Source of the DNA: Niastella koreensis GR20-10
Lineage (GTDB): Bacteria; Bacteroidota; Bacteroidia; Chitinophagales; Chitinophagaceae
Assembly: GCF_000246855.1 (NCBI RefSeq)
Contig: NC_016609.1
Coordinates: 2,480,001 to 2,544,000, forward strand
Direction: 5' to 3'
Length of the DNA: 64,000 nucleotides
Under the pieces are notes generated by a model. That model saw only the letters and a list, made by a program, of their open reading frames with translations, searched no databases and was not told the DNA's origin. A program made the translations under genes and the position numbers. This document shows positions 32,118 through 41,593 of the stretch, piece after piece (within the stretch, counting starts at the first letter, position 1; the number at the start of each line of letters is the position of its first letter).

Positions 32118-34649
32118 TTAATCTCTTTCTTCGTTTTCATCATGATTACCACCATTCTTCTTAAACAACTGGAAGTCTGATTTACCAAATTTGTAGGTCA
32201 GCGTGGCGCGGAAGCTGCGTACATCCCAGCGGCGGTAGCTGTCCTGGTAAAAATTCTCGGTATCGCTGATGGTTCCCCGTTTTCTTGAGTTGAACACATC
32301 ATTTATATTGAACGTGAAGGTGGCTTTGTTTTTCAGGAACTCTTTGCGCAATCCAAGGTCGATGCCATACATCTCCTTGCGTTTACCTTGTGGTATAACT
32401 TCAGGTGATTCATAGCCACCGGTTGTCTGAAAACTCCATTTATTCCAGAACGCGGTTTTTGACACCACGCGGTAGTTGATGATCAGTTTGGCTTCCCAGT
32501 TAAACCCTTCATTGCTCAGGTCAATATTATTTACATTCGATTTTACTTTTTTGTATTGCAGGTCTACAGTTGGCGTAATATCCAGCTGTTGTCCTACTTT
32601 TTGCTGCAGGGTCAGTTCAGAGCCCCAGCGGTTTTGATATTGCGCATTGATGAATGTATTTAAAATAGCGCTTGGACCAACGCTTGCATTGTTCAATTGC
32701 TGATATTGGGCGGCCGTGATGGTATCGCTGTAGCGGGTGATATCACCGGTGGTGTTGCGGAAGTAAATAACGCCCAGGAAATTTCCTGAATGATAATTCC
32801 TGTTGTAATTGAATTCAAATGAATTGGTGAACTCAGGACGCAAGGCCGGATTACCTTGGCGAATGTTCAACGGATCGCTGATATCAACAAACGGGTTCAT
32901 TTGCCAGAAGTCGGGCCGGCTGATGCGGCGGCTGTAATTCAACTGTAACTCGTTGTCGTCCCCTATCTTTTTACTCAGGAATAAGCTCGGGAACAGGGCA
33001 TCGAACAAATTACTCACCTTATTGGGATATTGGTACCCAAATTTCTTTGCACTGTCAACCAGCTCGCCATCGAACTTTGAATGTTCGGCTCGCAAACCGG
33101 CCTGGTAACCGATGCCCAGCACTTTACCTGTATAGGTAAGATAAAAGGCATTCACCATTTGGCGATACTTGTAATTATTGCTGAGCGGTAACTTGGTTTC
33201 ACTGCCGTTATTTACCGAGAAGGAATTAAAAACACTGGTATTGTCATTTATATATGACCGTAAACCTGTTTCCAGTTTGCCATCCTCCCCATGCGGGTCA
33301 ACATAGTCAACCTGGAACGTAACCTGGTTATTCAGGCCGGTTCCATTGTTGTGGATGCGGCTGTCGGGCGAATAGGGCGAACCGTCTGGGTTTGCATATG
33401 TGTTCAGGATACTGGTATTGTCAACATTGCTGCCATGGTTATAATTTACATCGGCGCTGATCGATTTACCGGCTTCCACAAAATTATGTTTGAAGCTGAA
33501 CTGGGTACTGCTGCGTTCATTGGTTGATTTGCCATCTGAAGTACGATAACCAAAATGGGTTGGTTGCAGGCTTACATCCATGTATTCCTGGTTTTGATCT
33601 TCCAGGTTGGTGAAGCGGCCGCCGCCAAAGCTTTGTGTTAAGGTAAAGGTATTGCGGTTATCCATGAAGTAATCGGCGCCAAACCGTACATTATAAAACT
33701 GCCGTTTGCGATTTGTAAAAGCAAACTGATTGAAATAATCTTCAATAACCCCGTTATTTTTATCCTGGCGATAGGTTTCTGACTTTGGCCGGCCGCCTGA
33801 ATGATTGAAGTTTCCGTTCAGAAAAAGATTGAATTTTCCCTGGCGTAAATTAAGTCCCAGGTTACCATTGTAAATATCCGGTGAACCGCCGCCAGCTGAA
33901 ACAATTCCGTTCAGCCCCAGTTTTTTATTTTTCTTCAGCACCACGTTAATAATCCCGCCTGTGCTGGCTGCATCAAATTTTGCTGAAGGATTGGTGACCA
34001 GTTCAACCCGCTCAATATTGTCGGCAGGGATCTGATCTAAAGTAAGTATAGTAGGGCGGCCATCTACATAAATCTGGGGCGAGTTGTTGCGCAGTAATAC
34101 ATTCCCATCCACATCTACTGTAACAGATGGAATATTGCGCATAACATCAATACCGGTACCCCCTGCTGATGACAGGTTCTTCTCTACATCGAATGTTTTG
34201 CGGTCAATGCCCATTTGCAGGGCCGGCTTTTGCGCAACCACGGTTACGGAACCCAGGTATTGCGATTCGGCAGCCAGTTTGATATTGCCGAGGTCTTTTT
34301 CAACGGTTACATTGCCTTTTGACAATTTATCAAAAGTGATGATCAGTTCCTGTTTAGCATAGCCGATAGCTGTGGCTACCAGCCTGAAGGTATCGGTGCT
34401 GCGGAGGTTGCTGATGTCAAAATCCCCATTGGGTTTGGTAAGCATCCCCCCTGCCAGGATGTCGCTGTTTTTTTGAAAAAGTTGTACAGATGCGGCGTCA
34501 ATGCCTTTATTATTTTTTGAATCTACAATGCGGCCGAACAGTTTACCACCGCCTGCTGCGGCTGGTTTGTTTCTTGCCGGATTGTCGGTTTGGGCCCCTA
34601 CGGATATTGCGATAAGCGTTGCTAAACACAGTGCTAATACAGATTTCAT
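32118..34649 (-). CDS. TonB-dependent receptor, outer membrane beta-barrel family
   Basis: An 843-residue outer membrane protein. A signal peptide (ending SVGAQ) is followed by a CarboxypepD_reg-like domain (about 35-125), a plug with SSAGGTGIDVMRNIPSV and NSPQIYVDGRPT, and an OMP-beta-barrel-3 domain. The words IERVELVTNPSAKFDA and GGIINVVLKKNK are the usual start of that barrel family. It has no SusD neighbour and appears monocistronic. The ligand cannot be predicted. Confidence 0.92.
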   Translation of the reverse strand: MKSVLALCLATLIAISVGAQTDNPARNKPAAAGGGKLFGRIVDSKNNKGIDAASVQLFQKNSDILAGGMLTKPNGDFDISNLRSTDTFRLVATAIGYAKQELIITFDKLSKGNVTVEKDLGNIKLAAESQYLGSVTVVAQKPALQMGIDRKTFDVEKNLSSAGGTGIDVMRNIPSVTVDVDGNVLLRNNSPQIYVDGRPTILTLDQIPADNIERVELVTNPSAKFDAASTGGIINVVLKKNKKLGLNGIVSAGGGSPDIYNGNLGLNLRQGKFNLFLNGNFNHSGGRPKSETYRQDKNNGVIEDYFNQFAFTNRKRQFYNVRFGADYFMDNRNTFTLTQSFGGGRFTNLEDQNQEYMDVSLQPTHFGYRTSDGKSTNERSSTQFSFKHNFVEAGKSISADVNYNHGSNVDNTSILNTYANPDGSPYSPDSRIHNNGTGLNNQVTFQVDYVDPHGEDGKLETGLRSYINDNTSVFNSFSVNNGSETKLPLSNNYKYRQMVNAFYLTYTGKVLGIGYQAGLRAEHSKFDGELVDSAKKFGYQYPNKVSNLFDALFPSLFLSKKIGDDNELQLNYSRRISRPDFWQMNPFVDISDPLNIRQGNPALRPEFTNSFEFNYNRNYHSGNFLGVIYFRNTTGDITRYSDTITAAQYQQLNNASVGPSAILNTFINAQYQNRWGSELTLQQKVGQQLDITPTVDLQYKKVKSNVNNIDLSNEGFNWEAKLIINYRVVSKTAFWNKWSFQTTGGYESPEVIPQGKRKEMYGIDLGLRKEFLKNKATFTFNINDVFNSRKRGTISDTENFYQDSYRRWDVRSFRATLTYKFGKSDFQLFKKNGGNHDENEERD

Positions 34650-34815
34650 TACACAGTTTATAATTGTTTTTTGTACACCGGAATCCGGAAATCCTATTAC
34701 CGGGACGGCAGGTAGACGGGAAAAAATATAAACTGGTGGTCAGTACCCTGAAATATTAATGTGGATTTAATAGCAAATATTTTTAGCAACTTATTAAATG
34801 AGATGCATTTGTGAA

Positions 34816-34900
34816 TACAGCTGCAGGCTGAAGGCGTAAAGCCTAAAGCTTAAAGCCAAAGACTATATTAGCTTTAGGCTTTCACCTTTCTGCTTTGGGC
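34816..34900. repeat. Fold-back repeat, AAGCCTAAAGC words
   Basis: AAAGCCTAAAGCTTAAAGCC in the left arm faces GCTTTAGGCTTTC and GCTTTGGGC in the right arm. It lies between the TonB receptor start and the ABC exporter stop. Confidence 0.75.
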
Positions 34901-34918
34901 CGAAACATAGGATCACAA

Positions 34919-36751
34919 TTAATCTTCTGAAGAGAATTCCACTTGTAGTTTCGTAAGGCTCTTATACAACCCATCTTCCTGCGCCAGTAATTGCTGGTGG
35001 GTGCCGCTTTCCACTACATGACCGCCATCCAGCACGATGATCTTATCGGCATTACGAATGGTTGACAGCCGGTGCGCAATTACGAACGAGGTCCGGTTCT
35101 TCATTAAATTTTCCAATGCCTCCTGTACCACCGATTCCGAAGCGGAGTCCAGCGAACTGGTTGCTTCGTCCAGTACCAGGATAACCGGGTCTTTCAAAAT
35201 GGCGCGCGCAATGGCAATACGCTGCCGTTGTCCGCCCGATAATTTAATACCCCGCTCCCCTACCACCGTTTCATAACCTTCAGGAAAGCCGGAAATAAAA
35301 TCATGCGCATTGGCTTTACGGGCGGCGGCTTCCACTTCGGCCTGCGTAGCGCCGGGTTTACCATAAATGATGTTCTCTTTAATGGTTCCCCCAAACAACA
35401 TGACATCCTGTGGCACCAGTGCCATTTGTTTGCGAAGCTGGGAAAGGGGAAACGTATCGGCCGGTTTGCCATCAAATAACAACCTGCCTTCATCTGGCTG
35501 ATAAAAACGCAACAGCAAGGCGGCAATGGTTGACTTACCTGCGCCGCTGGGGCCTACAATGGCAATTTGTTCACCGGGTGCGGCGGTAATGCTCACATCT
35601 TTTAAGATATGCACTTCCTTGCGGCTGGGATAGCTGAAGGCTGCATGTTCAAAGGTGACAGCGCCCTGTAATTTATTTTTCTCCAGCACCGGTTCATCAA
35701 TAATCGTTACCGGTTCGGTTTCATCGCGCAAAATTTCCCGTACACGCTGGGTGGCGCCCAGTGTTTTTTGCAGCTGGCTGTATAAGTCGGCAAAGCCTGC
35801 CATACTGCCACCAACAAAAGCGGTATATACAACAAAGGCTGTGAGGCCGCCAAAGGTGAGCGGACCATGTTGCACCAGGGTAGTTCCATACCACACTACC
35901 AGGATGATGGTTCCAAATATGCTCATCAACATAAACGAAACAAACAAACCCCTGAAGCGGCCATTGTTGATGGCCATTTTAACGGCATCCTGTAAACTGT
36001 GGGTATACCTGCCTATTTCATACCACTCATTAGTAAACGATTTTACATTGCTGATACCTTGCAGGGTTTCCTGCACAATAATATTTGAATCGGCTAACTG
36101 GTCCTGCGTATTGCGGGATAGTTTGCGAATTCTTTTCCCGAATAACACGCCCACCACCACAATAACCGGTAATACCGATAACATAAGTCCGGCCAGTGCC
36201 GGGGAAAGCACAAATATTAATACCATGCCAATGATCAGCGTAAGCAGGCCACGCAAAATTTCTGCCAGCATACCGGTCACTGCATCCTGGATCTGTGACA
36301 GGTCGGCGCTGATGCGGCTCGATAACTCCCCTACCCTTCGTTGTGCAAAGAAATTCATGGGCATCATGATCATTTTCCTGTACACTTCTTTTCGCATATC
36401 CGCCAGCGCATGCTCGCCTACATACGTAAATATATATACCCGCATAAAGGAGAAGATCATCTGCAAACTTAAAATACCCAACATCCATAAGGCAATAGTG
36501 CCGGGCGATACGGCACTTTTTCCCAGGCTCAATGACTGCGCACTATCTATCAGCTTCTTTAAAAAATAAGGAAATGCCATGGTCGTGCCACTGGAAAGCG
36601 CAATAAAAAGCAAACCGGTTACAAACGTCCAGCGATATGGTTTAAGATAGCTGAAAATTAACACCGCTTCTTTCAGATTTTCTTTGGTCAGTTTTGCTTT
36701 AGGCATATCCGGTTTACGAACACCGTTATCCTGTCTGTTTCCACGAGCCAT
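34919..36751 (-). CDS. MsbA-like ABC exporter (fused permease and ATPase)
   Basis: A 610-residue half-transporter. About six membrane helices fill residues 35-330 (for example FVTGLLFIALSSGTTMAFPY and LTLIIGMVLIFVLSP). The ATPase is at 365-605 with Walker A GPSGAGKSTIA, signature LSGGQRQR, Walker B VILVLDEATSS and switch histidine in IAHRLST. The homodimer should export lipid or another hydrophobic substrate, as in MsbA/LmrA-type proteins. There is no partner gene. Confidence 0.93.
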   Translation of the reverse strand: MARGNRQDNGVRKPDMPKAKLTKENLKEAVLIFSYLKPYRWTFVTGLLFIALSSGTTMAFPYFLKKLIDSAQSLSLGKSAVSPGTIALWMLGILSLQMIFSFMRVYIFTYVGEHALADMRKEVYRKMIMMPMNFFAQRRVGELSSRISADLSQIQDAVTGMLAEILRGLLTLIIGMVLIFVLSPALAGLMLSVLPVIVVVGVLFGKRIRKLSRNTQDQLADSNIIVQETLQGISNVKSFTNEWYEIGRYTHSLQDAVKMAINNGRFRGLFVSFMLMSIFGTIILVVWYGTTLVQHGPLTFGGLTAFVVYTAFVGGSMAGFADLYSQLQKTLGATQRVREILRDETEPVTIIDEPVLEKNKLQGAVTFEHAAFSYPSRKEVHILKDVSITAAPGEQIAIVGPSGAGKSTIAALLLRFYQPDEGRLLFDGKPADTFPLSQLRKQMALVPQDVMLFGGTIKENIIYGKPGATQAEVEAAARKANAHDFISGFPEGYETVVGERGIKLSGGQRQRIAIARAILKDPVILVLDEATSSLDSASESVVQEALENLMKNRTSFVIAHRLSTIRNADKIIVLDGGHVVESGTHQQLLAQEDGLYKSLTKLQVEFSSED

Positions 36752-37143
36752 ATAAAGCGATTTACATTTTTAATGTTTATAAATCAATGTTGCATAAAAA
36801 TAAAATGAGCGCCTGAAATCCTGCGCTGGTGGCTGGTTATACGGGTATCAGGGTATTTTAAAGTGGTAGACGAATGAGTGAGCGCAATATTGTATATCGA
36901 AATATATCTTACCGATTATCAATAAATAGTACAGGATGATTAAAGTAGTTCTTATAAATTATTAATAAATAACAGGCAGATTTATAATTGGTCTGTATTT
37001 TTTTGGCATGATTCTTATTACTCTATTGATAACCTAGCGATTTTAAAAAACTACAAGCCGATTGCTTAACCTGATTTCGTAGCCTACCGCCCCATACACT
37101 AGTTCATTTATTTAAATCTTTTATATACTAAAAACTCAAAGTT

Positions 37144-37347
37144 ATGAAAAGAAGCTTTTTAGCGGCAGGCATTGGTCTTTGCATTTTTGCATTTACAATG
37201 GTAGTATCAAATCACCCAGTGAGAGCGGAACAATATAATGGAAATTATATTGAGCAGGATACTACACCTAAGAAAAAGAAAGATACAACTAAGAGAAGAG
37301 ATACAATGAATATCAACCTATCTCCTACCTCGACATCACAACAGTAA
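37144..37347 (+). CDS. Small secreted lysine/threonine-rich protein
   Basis: A 67-residue protein with a signal peptide (AAGIGLCIFAFTMVVSNHPV). The mature 40 residues are polar and basic (TTPKKKKDTTKRRDT). This kind of short secreted protein is common in Bacteroidota and has no known function. The 392-nt gap upstream (36752-37143) is A+T rich, shows no gene, and should hold the promoter. It ends at a bidirectional terminator. Confidence 0.6.
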   Translation: MKRSFLAAGIGLCIFAFTMVVSNHPVRAEQYNGNYIEQDTTPKKKKDTTKRRDTMNINLSPTSTSQQ

Positions 37348-37359
37348 AGTAAAATTAAT

Positions 37360-37404
37360 AAGCGAACAGTCTCGTATAAGCGGGGCTGTTCGCTTATGTT
37401 TTAT
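37360..37404. terminator. Bidirectional terminator between convergent genes
   Basis: AAGCGAACAG (37360-37369) pairs with CTGTTCGCTT (37386-37395). An A+T tract is on both sides, serving the small protein (+) and glucokinase (-). Confidence 0.85.
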
Positions 37405-37406
37405 AG

Positions 37407-38447
37407 TTACATCAAATAGGCTCCATACCAGGCTGCGCCAATCAAACCCGCTTTGTCATTCTTAATGATCCTGATGGGTACATTCTCCAGTAAATGTTGC
37501 ATGCGGTCGCAGTCCATGTAATGCTCCATGAATTGTTTTTGCAATAACAGCGGTGCAATTTTGGGTGGAATACCGCCGCCCAGGAACAACCCACCGGTAG
37601 CTTTCAGTTTCAATACCAGGTTCGATGATTCGCGAGCGAGATAGCGCACGAACAGATCCATGGCCTCTACGCAGATCGCTGATTTATTTTCAATAGCCGC
37701 TCCGCTTATAACAGCAGAGTCAGGTGATTCTTTTGCCAGTTCTTCTTTTAACCATTCCGGTTCTTCCATCTTTTTTACATCACGCAAAAAACGATAGATG
37801 TCTACAATGGCCGGCCCTGCCACCACTTTCTCCCAGCTCACTACGCCATATTCTTTTTGCAGGTATTTTAATAAGGCAATGTCGTCATCGGTGCGCGGCG
37901 AAAAATCAGCATGTCCGCCTTCTGTTGGAAAGGGAAAATGGTTTTGGCCGTTCCAGAATAAACCGGCCTGACCCAATCCTGTTCCTGGCGCATTGATGGC
38001 CATATTACCGGCACTGTTTTCATCGCCGGCATGCAGGGTAATAAAATCATCGTCTGTCAATCCCGCCAGTCCATAAGCCATCGACTCCAGGTCGTTCAAC
38101 AGAAATACCGCTTCCACGCCCATCGATTTTTTTACATCCTGGATATCTATACCCCAGCTCAGGTTGGTGAGGTTTACTTTTCCATTCAGTACGGGACCAG
38201 CCACACCCAGGCAGATCCTGTCGGGTTTCGGACATTTCTTTTCTGCTAAGAACTGTTGCATAATAGCAACGCACGATGCATATTCTGCTGAGGGGTACCT
38301 GCCGGTTTCTATTATTTTCAATCCGGCATCGGTAGCCAGGTAAAACGCCAGGTTGGTTTTTGTGCCGCCGATATCACCAGCCAGTACGGTAACGCCATTT
38401 TCACCCAGGTTAGAACGCTTTGGAATATGCAGGTTTTTTATTGTCAT
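37407..38447 (-). CDS. glk: Glucokinase
   Basis: A 346-residue sugar kinase of the bacterial glucokinase family (group of PF02685). The phosphate motif is VLAGDIGGTKTNLAFY. INAPGTGLGQAGLFW and FPTEGGHADFSP contain the sugar-contacting residues, and GGLFLGGGIPPKI is a C-terminal adenosine motif. It phosphorylates glucose at C6 with ATP. It stands alone and is oppositely oriented to its neighbours. Confidence 0.95.
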   Translation of the reverse strand: MTIKNLHIPKRSNLGENGVTVLAGDIGGTKTNLAFYLATDAGLKIIETGRYPSAEYASCVAIMQQFLAEKKCPKPDRICLGVAGPVLNGKVNLTNLSWGIDIQDVKKSMGVEAVFLLNDLESMAYGLAGLTDDDFITLHAGDENSAGNMAINAPGTGLGQAGLFWNGQNHFPFPTEGGHADFSPRTDDDIALLKYLQKEYGVVSWEKVVAGPAIVDIYRFLRDVKKMEEPEWLKEELAKESPDSAVISGAAIENKSAICVEAMDLFVRYLARESSNLVLKLKATGGLFLGGGIPPKIAPLLLQKQFMEHYMDCDRMQHLLENVPIRIIKNDKAGLIGAAWYGAYLM

Positions 38448-38570
38448 AGATCAGGTACTGTTTTTAACGTGGTTAATTCCTTCCTTTTTGCAATAATAGG
38501 TTGTAAAACTAATGAACTTACCAACTAACTTAGAAGATAATACTTAGTAAATTAGTTACCCTTTACCGGA

Positions 38571-38667
38571 TGCCAGGCTCCGGTAACCGTAGTTCCAGGT
38601 TCCGGGTTTCAGGGAAAATTAAGTATTGCCTGGTATCCTGTAACATGAAACCTGTAACCGACAACCT
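38571..38667. repeat. Repeat block, CCAGGTTCCGGG words
   Basis: AGTTCCAGGTTCCGGG on the left and TGAAACCTGTAACCG on the right. The serine hydrolase frame could be extended through this block, but the start at 38675 is better. AACTTACCAACTAAC words precede it at 38514-38560. Confidence 0.7.
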
Positions 38668-38674
38668 TTTTACC

Positions 38675-39910
38675 ATGAAATATCTTACTTATCTGCATTG
38701 CCTGTTTATAGGATTAGCAATTACATTACCAGCAACTGCCCGGCAAAAAAAGCCGGCTATCTATTATCCGCCGCCGGGAAACTGGGAGCATCGCGCCGCC
38801 GGTACGGTTGGAATGGATTCTGTTTTGTTGCAGGAGGCCGTAGCTTTTGCACAGGCGCATGAAACAAAAGAACCGCGCGATCTGAAAAAAGCGCATTACC
38901 AAAGCGCTTTTGGCCGGGAACCGTTTGGCTATCCGGTTGGGCCTTTGAAAGAACGCGGGCCCCAAACCGGGTTAATTATAAAGAACGGATATATTGTTGC
39001 TGAGTGGGGCGAGCCCGGCCGGGTAGACCAGACTTTTAGCGTGGCTAAAAGCTTTCTGTCGTCTGTGGCCGGATTGGCTTATGACGCCGGGCTGATAGCC
39101 AGTGTGGATGATAAGGTATATACCTACATGGCGCCCATAATTCCGTACGAACCGGGTCGGCTGGCAGCGGATAAGTCCGATGCTCTGCTGCACAAAGACG
39201 TGATCGACCTGTTTGATACCGACCACAACCGTACCATTGCCTGGAACCACCTGTTGCGGCAAACCAGCGACTGGGAAGGCACGCTTTGGGGTAAACCCGA
39301 TTGGGCCGACCGGCCAACCCAGAATCCCGATGAATGGCAGACCCGCAAACGGAACGCCCCCGGCGCCAGCTACAAATACAACGACACCCGGGTAAATGTG
39401 CTGGCCCTGGCCTTGTTGAACCTGTGGCGCCAACCCCTCCCCCTGGTATTAAAAGAAAAGATCATGGACCCGATAGGCGCCTCCCGCACCTGGCGCTGGA
39501 CGGGTTACGAAAACTCCTGGGTGGTAATGGATGGCCAACTGATGCAGTCGGTGAGCGGCGGATCGCATTGGGGCGGCGGCCTGTTCATCAGTGCCTACGA
39601 CCAGGCCCGGTTCGGGTACCTTACCTTACGAAATGGAAAATGGAAAGATAAACAGCTCATTTCAGAAGCCTGGCTCAAAATGGCCCACACCCCAACCCCG
39701 GTTCAACCCACGTATGGGTTTATGAATTTTTACCTGAATACAGACAAGAAGTTATATGCCAGCGCCCCGGCCTCCGCCTTTGCCCACATCGGCGCCGGTC
39801 CCAATATTATTTATGTGGATCCTGAAAACGACCTCATTATCGTTGCCCGGTGGATAGCGGGGAGCTCAATGAATGAGTTGATTGAAAAAGTGTTGAAGTC
39901 GAAGCGATAG
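38675..39910 (+). CDS. Serine hydrolase (beta-lactamase class C family)
   Basis: A 411-residue exported hydrolase. The start at 38675 (MKYLTYLHCLFIGLAI) gives a proper signal; the longer frame back to 38570 runs through a repeat. The serine-lysine motif SVAK in FSVAKSFLSSVAG is the nucleophile, and YND in YKYNDTRVN fits the tyrosine position. It resembles 6-aminohexanoate-dimer hydrolase and esterases of the penicillin-binding fold rather than true beta-lactamases. The substrate is unknown. Confidence 0.85.
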   Translation: MKYLTYLHCLFIGLAITLPATARQKKPAIYYPPPGNWEHRAAGTVGMDSVLLQEAVAFAQAHETKEPRDLKKAHYQSAFGREPFGYPVGPLKERGPQTGLIIKNGYIVAEWGEPGRVDQTFSVAKSFLSSVAGLAYDAGLIASVDDKVYTYMAPIIPYEPGRLAADKSDALLHKDVIDLFDTDHNRTIAWNHLLRQTSDWEGTLWGKPDWADRPTQNPDEWQTRKRNAPGASYKYNDTRVNVLALALLNLWRQPLPLVLKEKIMDPIGASRTWRWTGYENSWVVMDGQLMQSVSGGSHWGGGLFISAYDQARFGYLTLRNGKWKDKQLISEAWLKMAHTPTPVQPTYGFMNFYLNTDKKLYASAPASAFAHIGAGPNIIYVDPENDLIIVARWIAGSSMNELIEKVLKSKR

Positions 39911-39914
39911 TTTT

Positions 39915-39968
39915 TAGTTCCTGGTTTAAAGTTCAAAGTTTCAGGTTCCAGGTTCCAGGTTAAATCCA
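39915..39968. repeat. Repeat block, TCAGGTTCCAGGTTCC words
   Basis: AGTTCCTGGTTTAAAG then TTCAGGTTCCAGGTTCCAGG. It starts 5 nt after the serine hydrolase stop. No right arm is seen. Confidence 0.7.
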
Positions 39969-40011
39969 GGGTTATGGGAAGGTACCGGAATGGCCTTAGA
40001 TTGTAGGGGGA

Positions 40012-40143
40012 TTGCCGGGGTATTCTCTGGACATTCTCCAGGTATTCTCAGGGTATTCTCTGGGGATGCTCTATAGGACTAGAGTCTCCAGAGAATACCC
40101 AGGCAATACTTAGACAATGGTTAGGCAATACCTCTGGAGTCTG
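40012..40143. repeat. Fold-back repeat, GGTATTCTCTGG words
   Basis: The left arm has four words of the type GGGTATTCTCTGG. The nearest pair GGGTATTCTCTGG (40051-40063) and CCAGAGAATACCC (40088-40100) is exact. AGGCAATAC words follow in the right arm. The word family is seen nowhere else in the window. The gap 39911-40629 otherwise holds no gene. Confidence 0.8.
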
Positions 40144-40402
40144 GTGTATGTTCCGCGTCTATAACTCATCATGTCTGGCATCCCTGTCCGAGCGATCGTC
40201 CCATAGGCGGGTATGTAAAGTGATTTTAGTAACAAAACGCCATCATACCATTACCCTCTTCATCTGTTGTTACCTCATGCCTTACCGGTTTTTCATTTCA
40301 TTTCAGTTGATTATAGTTGCTAATAATCAAATTATTAAGATGGTTTGTTGTAATAAAAATTAAAATGTTTTCCCGGGATCTATGGCTTATTTGACCTCAA
40401 AA

Positions 40403-40443
40403 AACAAAAAGTGCCGTCTCGTTGAACCGATGCGACACTTTTC
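40403..40443 (-). terminator. Terminator-like hairpin
   Basis: AAAAGTG near 40409 pairs with CACTTTT near 40436 with extra pairing inside. On the minus strand a T-rich stretch follows. It lies about 190 nt after the SAM-hydrolase stop and could end that gene. Confidence 0.5.
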
Positions 40444-40629
40444 ATGAGTAATTTGGTTGAGCTTCTAATATTTTATTTGCATTTTAAGTGTTGATAAAGT
40501 ATATAAGTACATGTAATTCAATTTATTTGTTTATTCGGCGTTGGCATGGTCGAGACGTTATGAATTTTCTGTTTTCCCTTCTTTCCTATTTGTTTGGTTA
40601 TCCACCATTTGTGAAGAATTGTGTAAAAA

Positions 40630-41541
40630 TTAATTTGGTTTTTTCCTGCGGACTACAATATTCCACTCCGCTCCGCTGTTTATATGAAAAGAATCGGCCA
40701 TATTGCCCCTGTTTATGGCCAGCGAAAAGTTCATCAGGCTGTTCATATAAGCCAGCACCTTTCCTTCCGGCACGTCTCCGAACGTGTGTACAAATTCAAC
40801 ATCCCCGTTAAAAACCGGGATGCCATTTCTATTGATATTTACCTCCACTTTTGCTTTAGGTTCCACGTGTAACACTTTGAAAATCGAATCGTTAATGTTG
40901 GTCCATATGTTGCCATATTGCACGTCTAAAATGGGTATGTTACCCAGGATCGAATCCCCCTGAACCACAGCTTTTTGGTATGGAATGGTCACCACGGCAG
41001 GTGGTAATTCACGACCTACCTGTTCAAAACTGATCACCCCGGCAGCCAGCCTGGCCCCGGTGTAAGCATACACGTCCCGGCCATGAAAAGTGTAAGAACC
41101 CTGGGAGTTTTTCCTTCTATTTATTTCCTCATTGATTTCCCGTATCGCTTCAATGCCAAGAGATTGAGCTATGAGGGTAAGTGTGCCATTGTCGGGCGTG
41201 ACGAAATAATGCCCGGTTTTAGTTTTCAGTACCACCGATTTCCGGCTGGTTCCCACACCCGGGTCAACCACCGAAACAAAAACCGTCCCGGCCGGCCAGA
41301 AGGGGGCGGTTTGCTGCAGCCGGTAAGCCCCTTCCCAGATATTGTAGGCCGGGATTTCATGGGTGAGGTCGTACAACTTCAGGTCGGGATCAACGCCGGT
41401 GGCTACGCCCTTCATGGCGCTTACGGCACCGTCCTTCAGCCCAAAGTCGGTTTGAAAAACAACGATGCCGCCGCTCTTTTTCCGGGTACAGGCGGCTACT
41501 ATACAAATCAGAAAAGCAGTTACTAAGTATGTCTTTTTCAT
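40630..41541 (-). CDS. S-adenosylmethionine hydrolase family lipoprotein
   Basis: A 303-residue protein of the SAM hydroxide adenosyltransferase/chlorinase family (DUF62). FQTDFGLKDGAVSAMKG is the opening. Asp93, Arg100 and His153 (VVDPGVGTSR, FHGRDVY) fit the catalytic Asp-Arg-His set. The unusual part is the N-terminus: MKKTYLVTAFLICIVAAC, a lipoprotein signal with the lipobox cysteine at 18. The enzyme is expected to work on cytoplasmic SAM, so export needs another role or another substrate. It faces the HEAT-like gene across 33 bp. Confidence 0.85.
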   Translation of the reverse strand: MKKTYLVTAFLICIVAACTRKKSGGIVVFQTDFGLKDGAVSAMKGVATGVDPDLKLYDLTHEIPAYNIWEGAYRLQQTAPFWPAGTVFVSVVDPGVGTSRKSVVLKTKTGHYFVTPDNGTLTLIAQSLGIEAIREINEEINRRKNSQGSYTFHGRDVYAYTGARLAAGVISFEQVGRELPPAVVTIPYQKAVVQGDSILGNIPILDVQYGNIWTNINDSIFKVLHVEPKAKVEVNINRNGIPVFNGDVEFVHTFGDVPEGKVLAYMNSLMNFSLAINRGNMADSFHINSGAEWNIVVRRKKPN

Positions 41542-41565
41542 TTGATAATTTTAAATGGCTATTTT

Positions 41566-41593
41566 CAAATTTATATGGATTTATTAAAAGCAA
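41566..41593 (-). promoter_or_regulatory. Promoter for the SAM-hydrolase gene
   Basis: On the minus strand: TTG (41593-41591), a 17-nt spacer, then TAAATTTG (41573-41566). The -33 element lies inside the 5' end of the divergent HEAT-like gene. The start codon follows 24 nt later. Confidence 0.5.

Noticed and set aside
35655..36569. 304-residue plus-strand frame
   Set aside because: Entirely antisense to the ABC exporter, whose motifs are all intact.
40148..40363. 71-residue frame in the repeat-rich gap
   Set aside because: No signal, motif or coding bias; overlaps the end of the fold-back block.
40488..40811. 107-residue frame overlapping the SAM-hydrolase end
   Set aside because: Its second half is antisense to the enzyme; no family resemblance.
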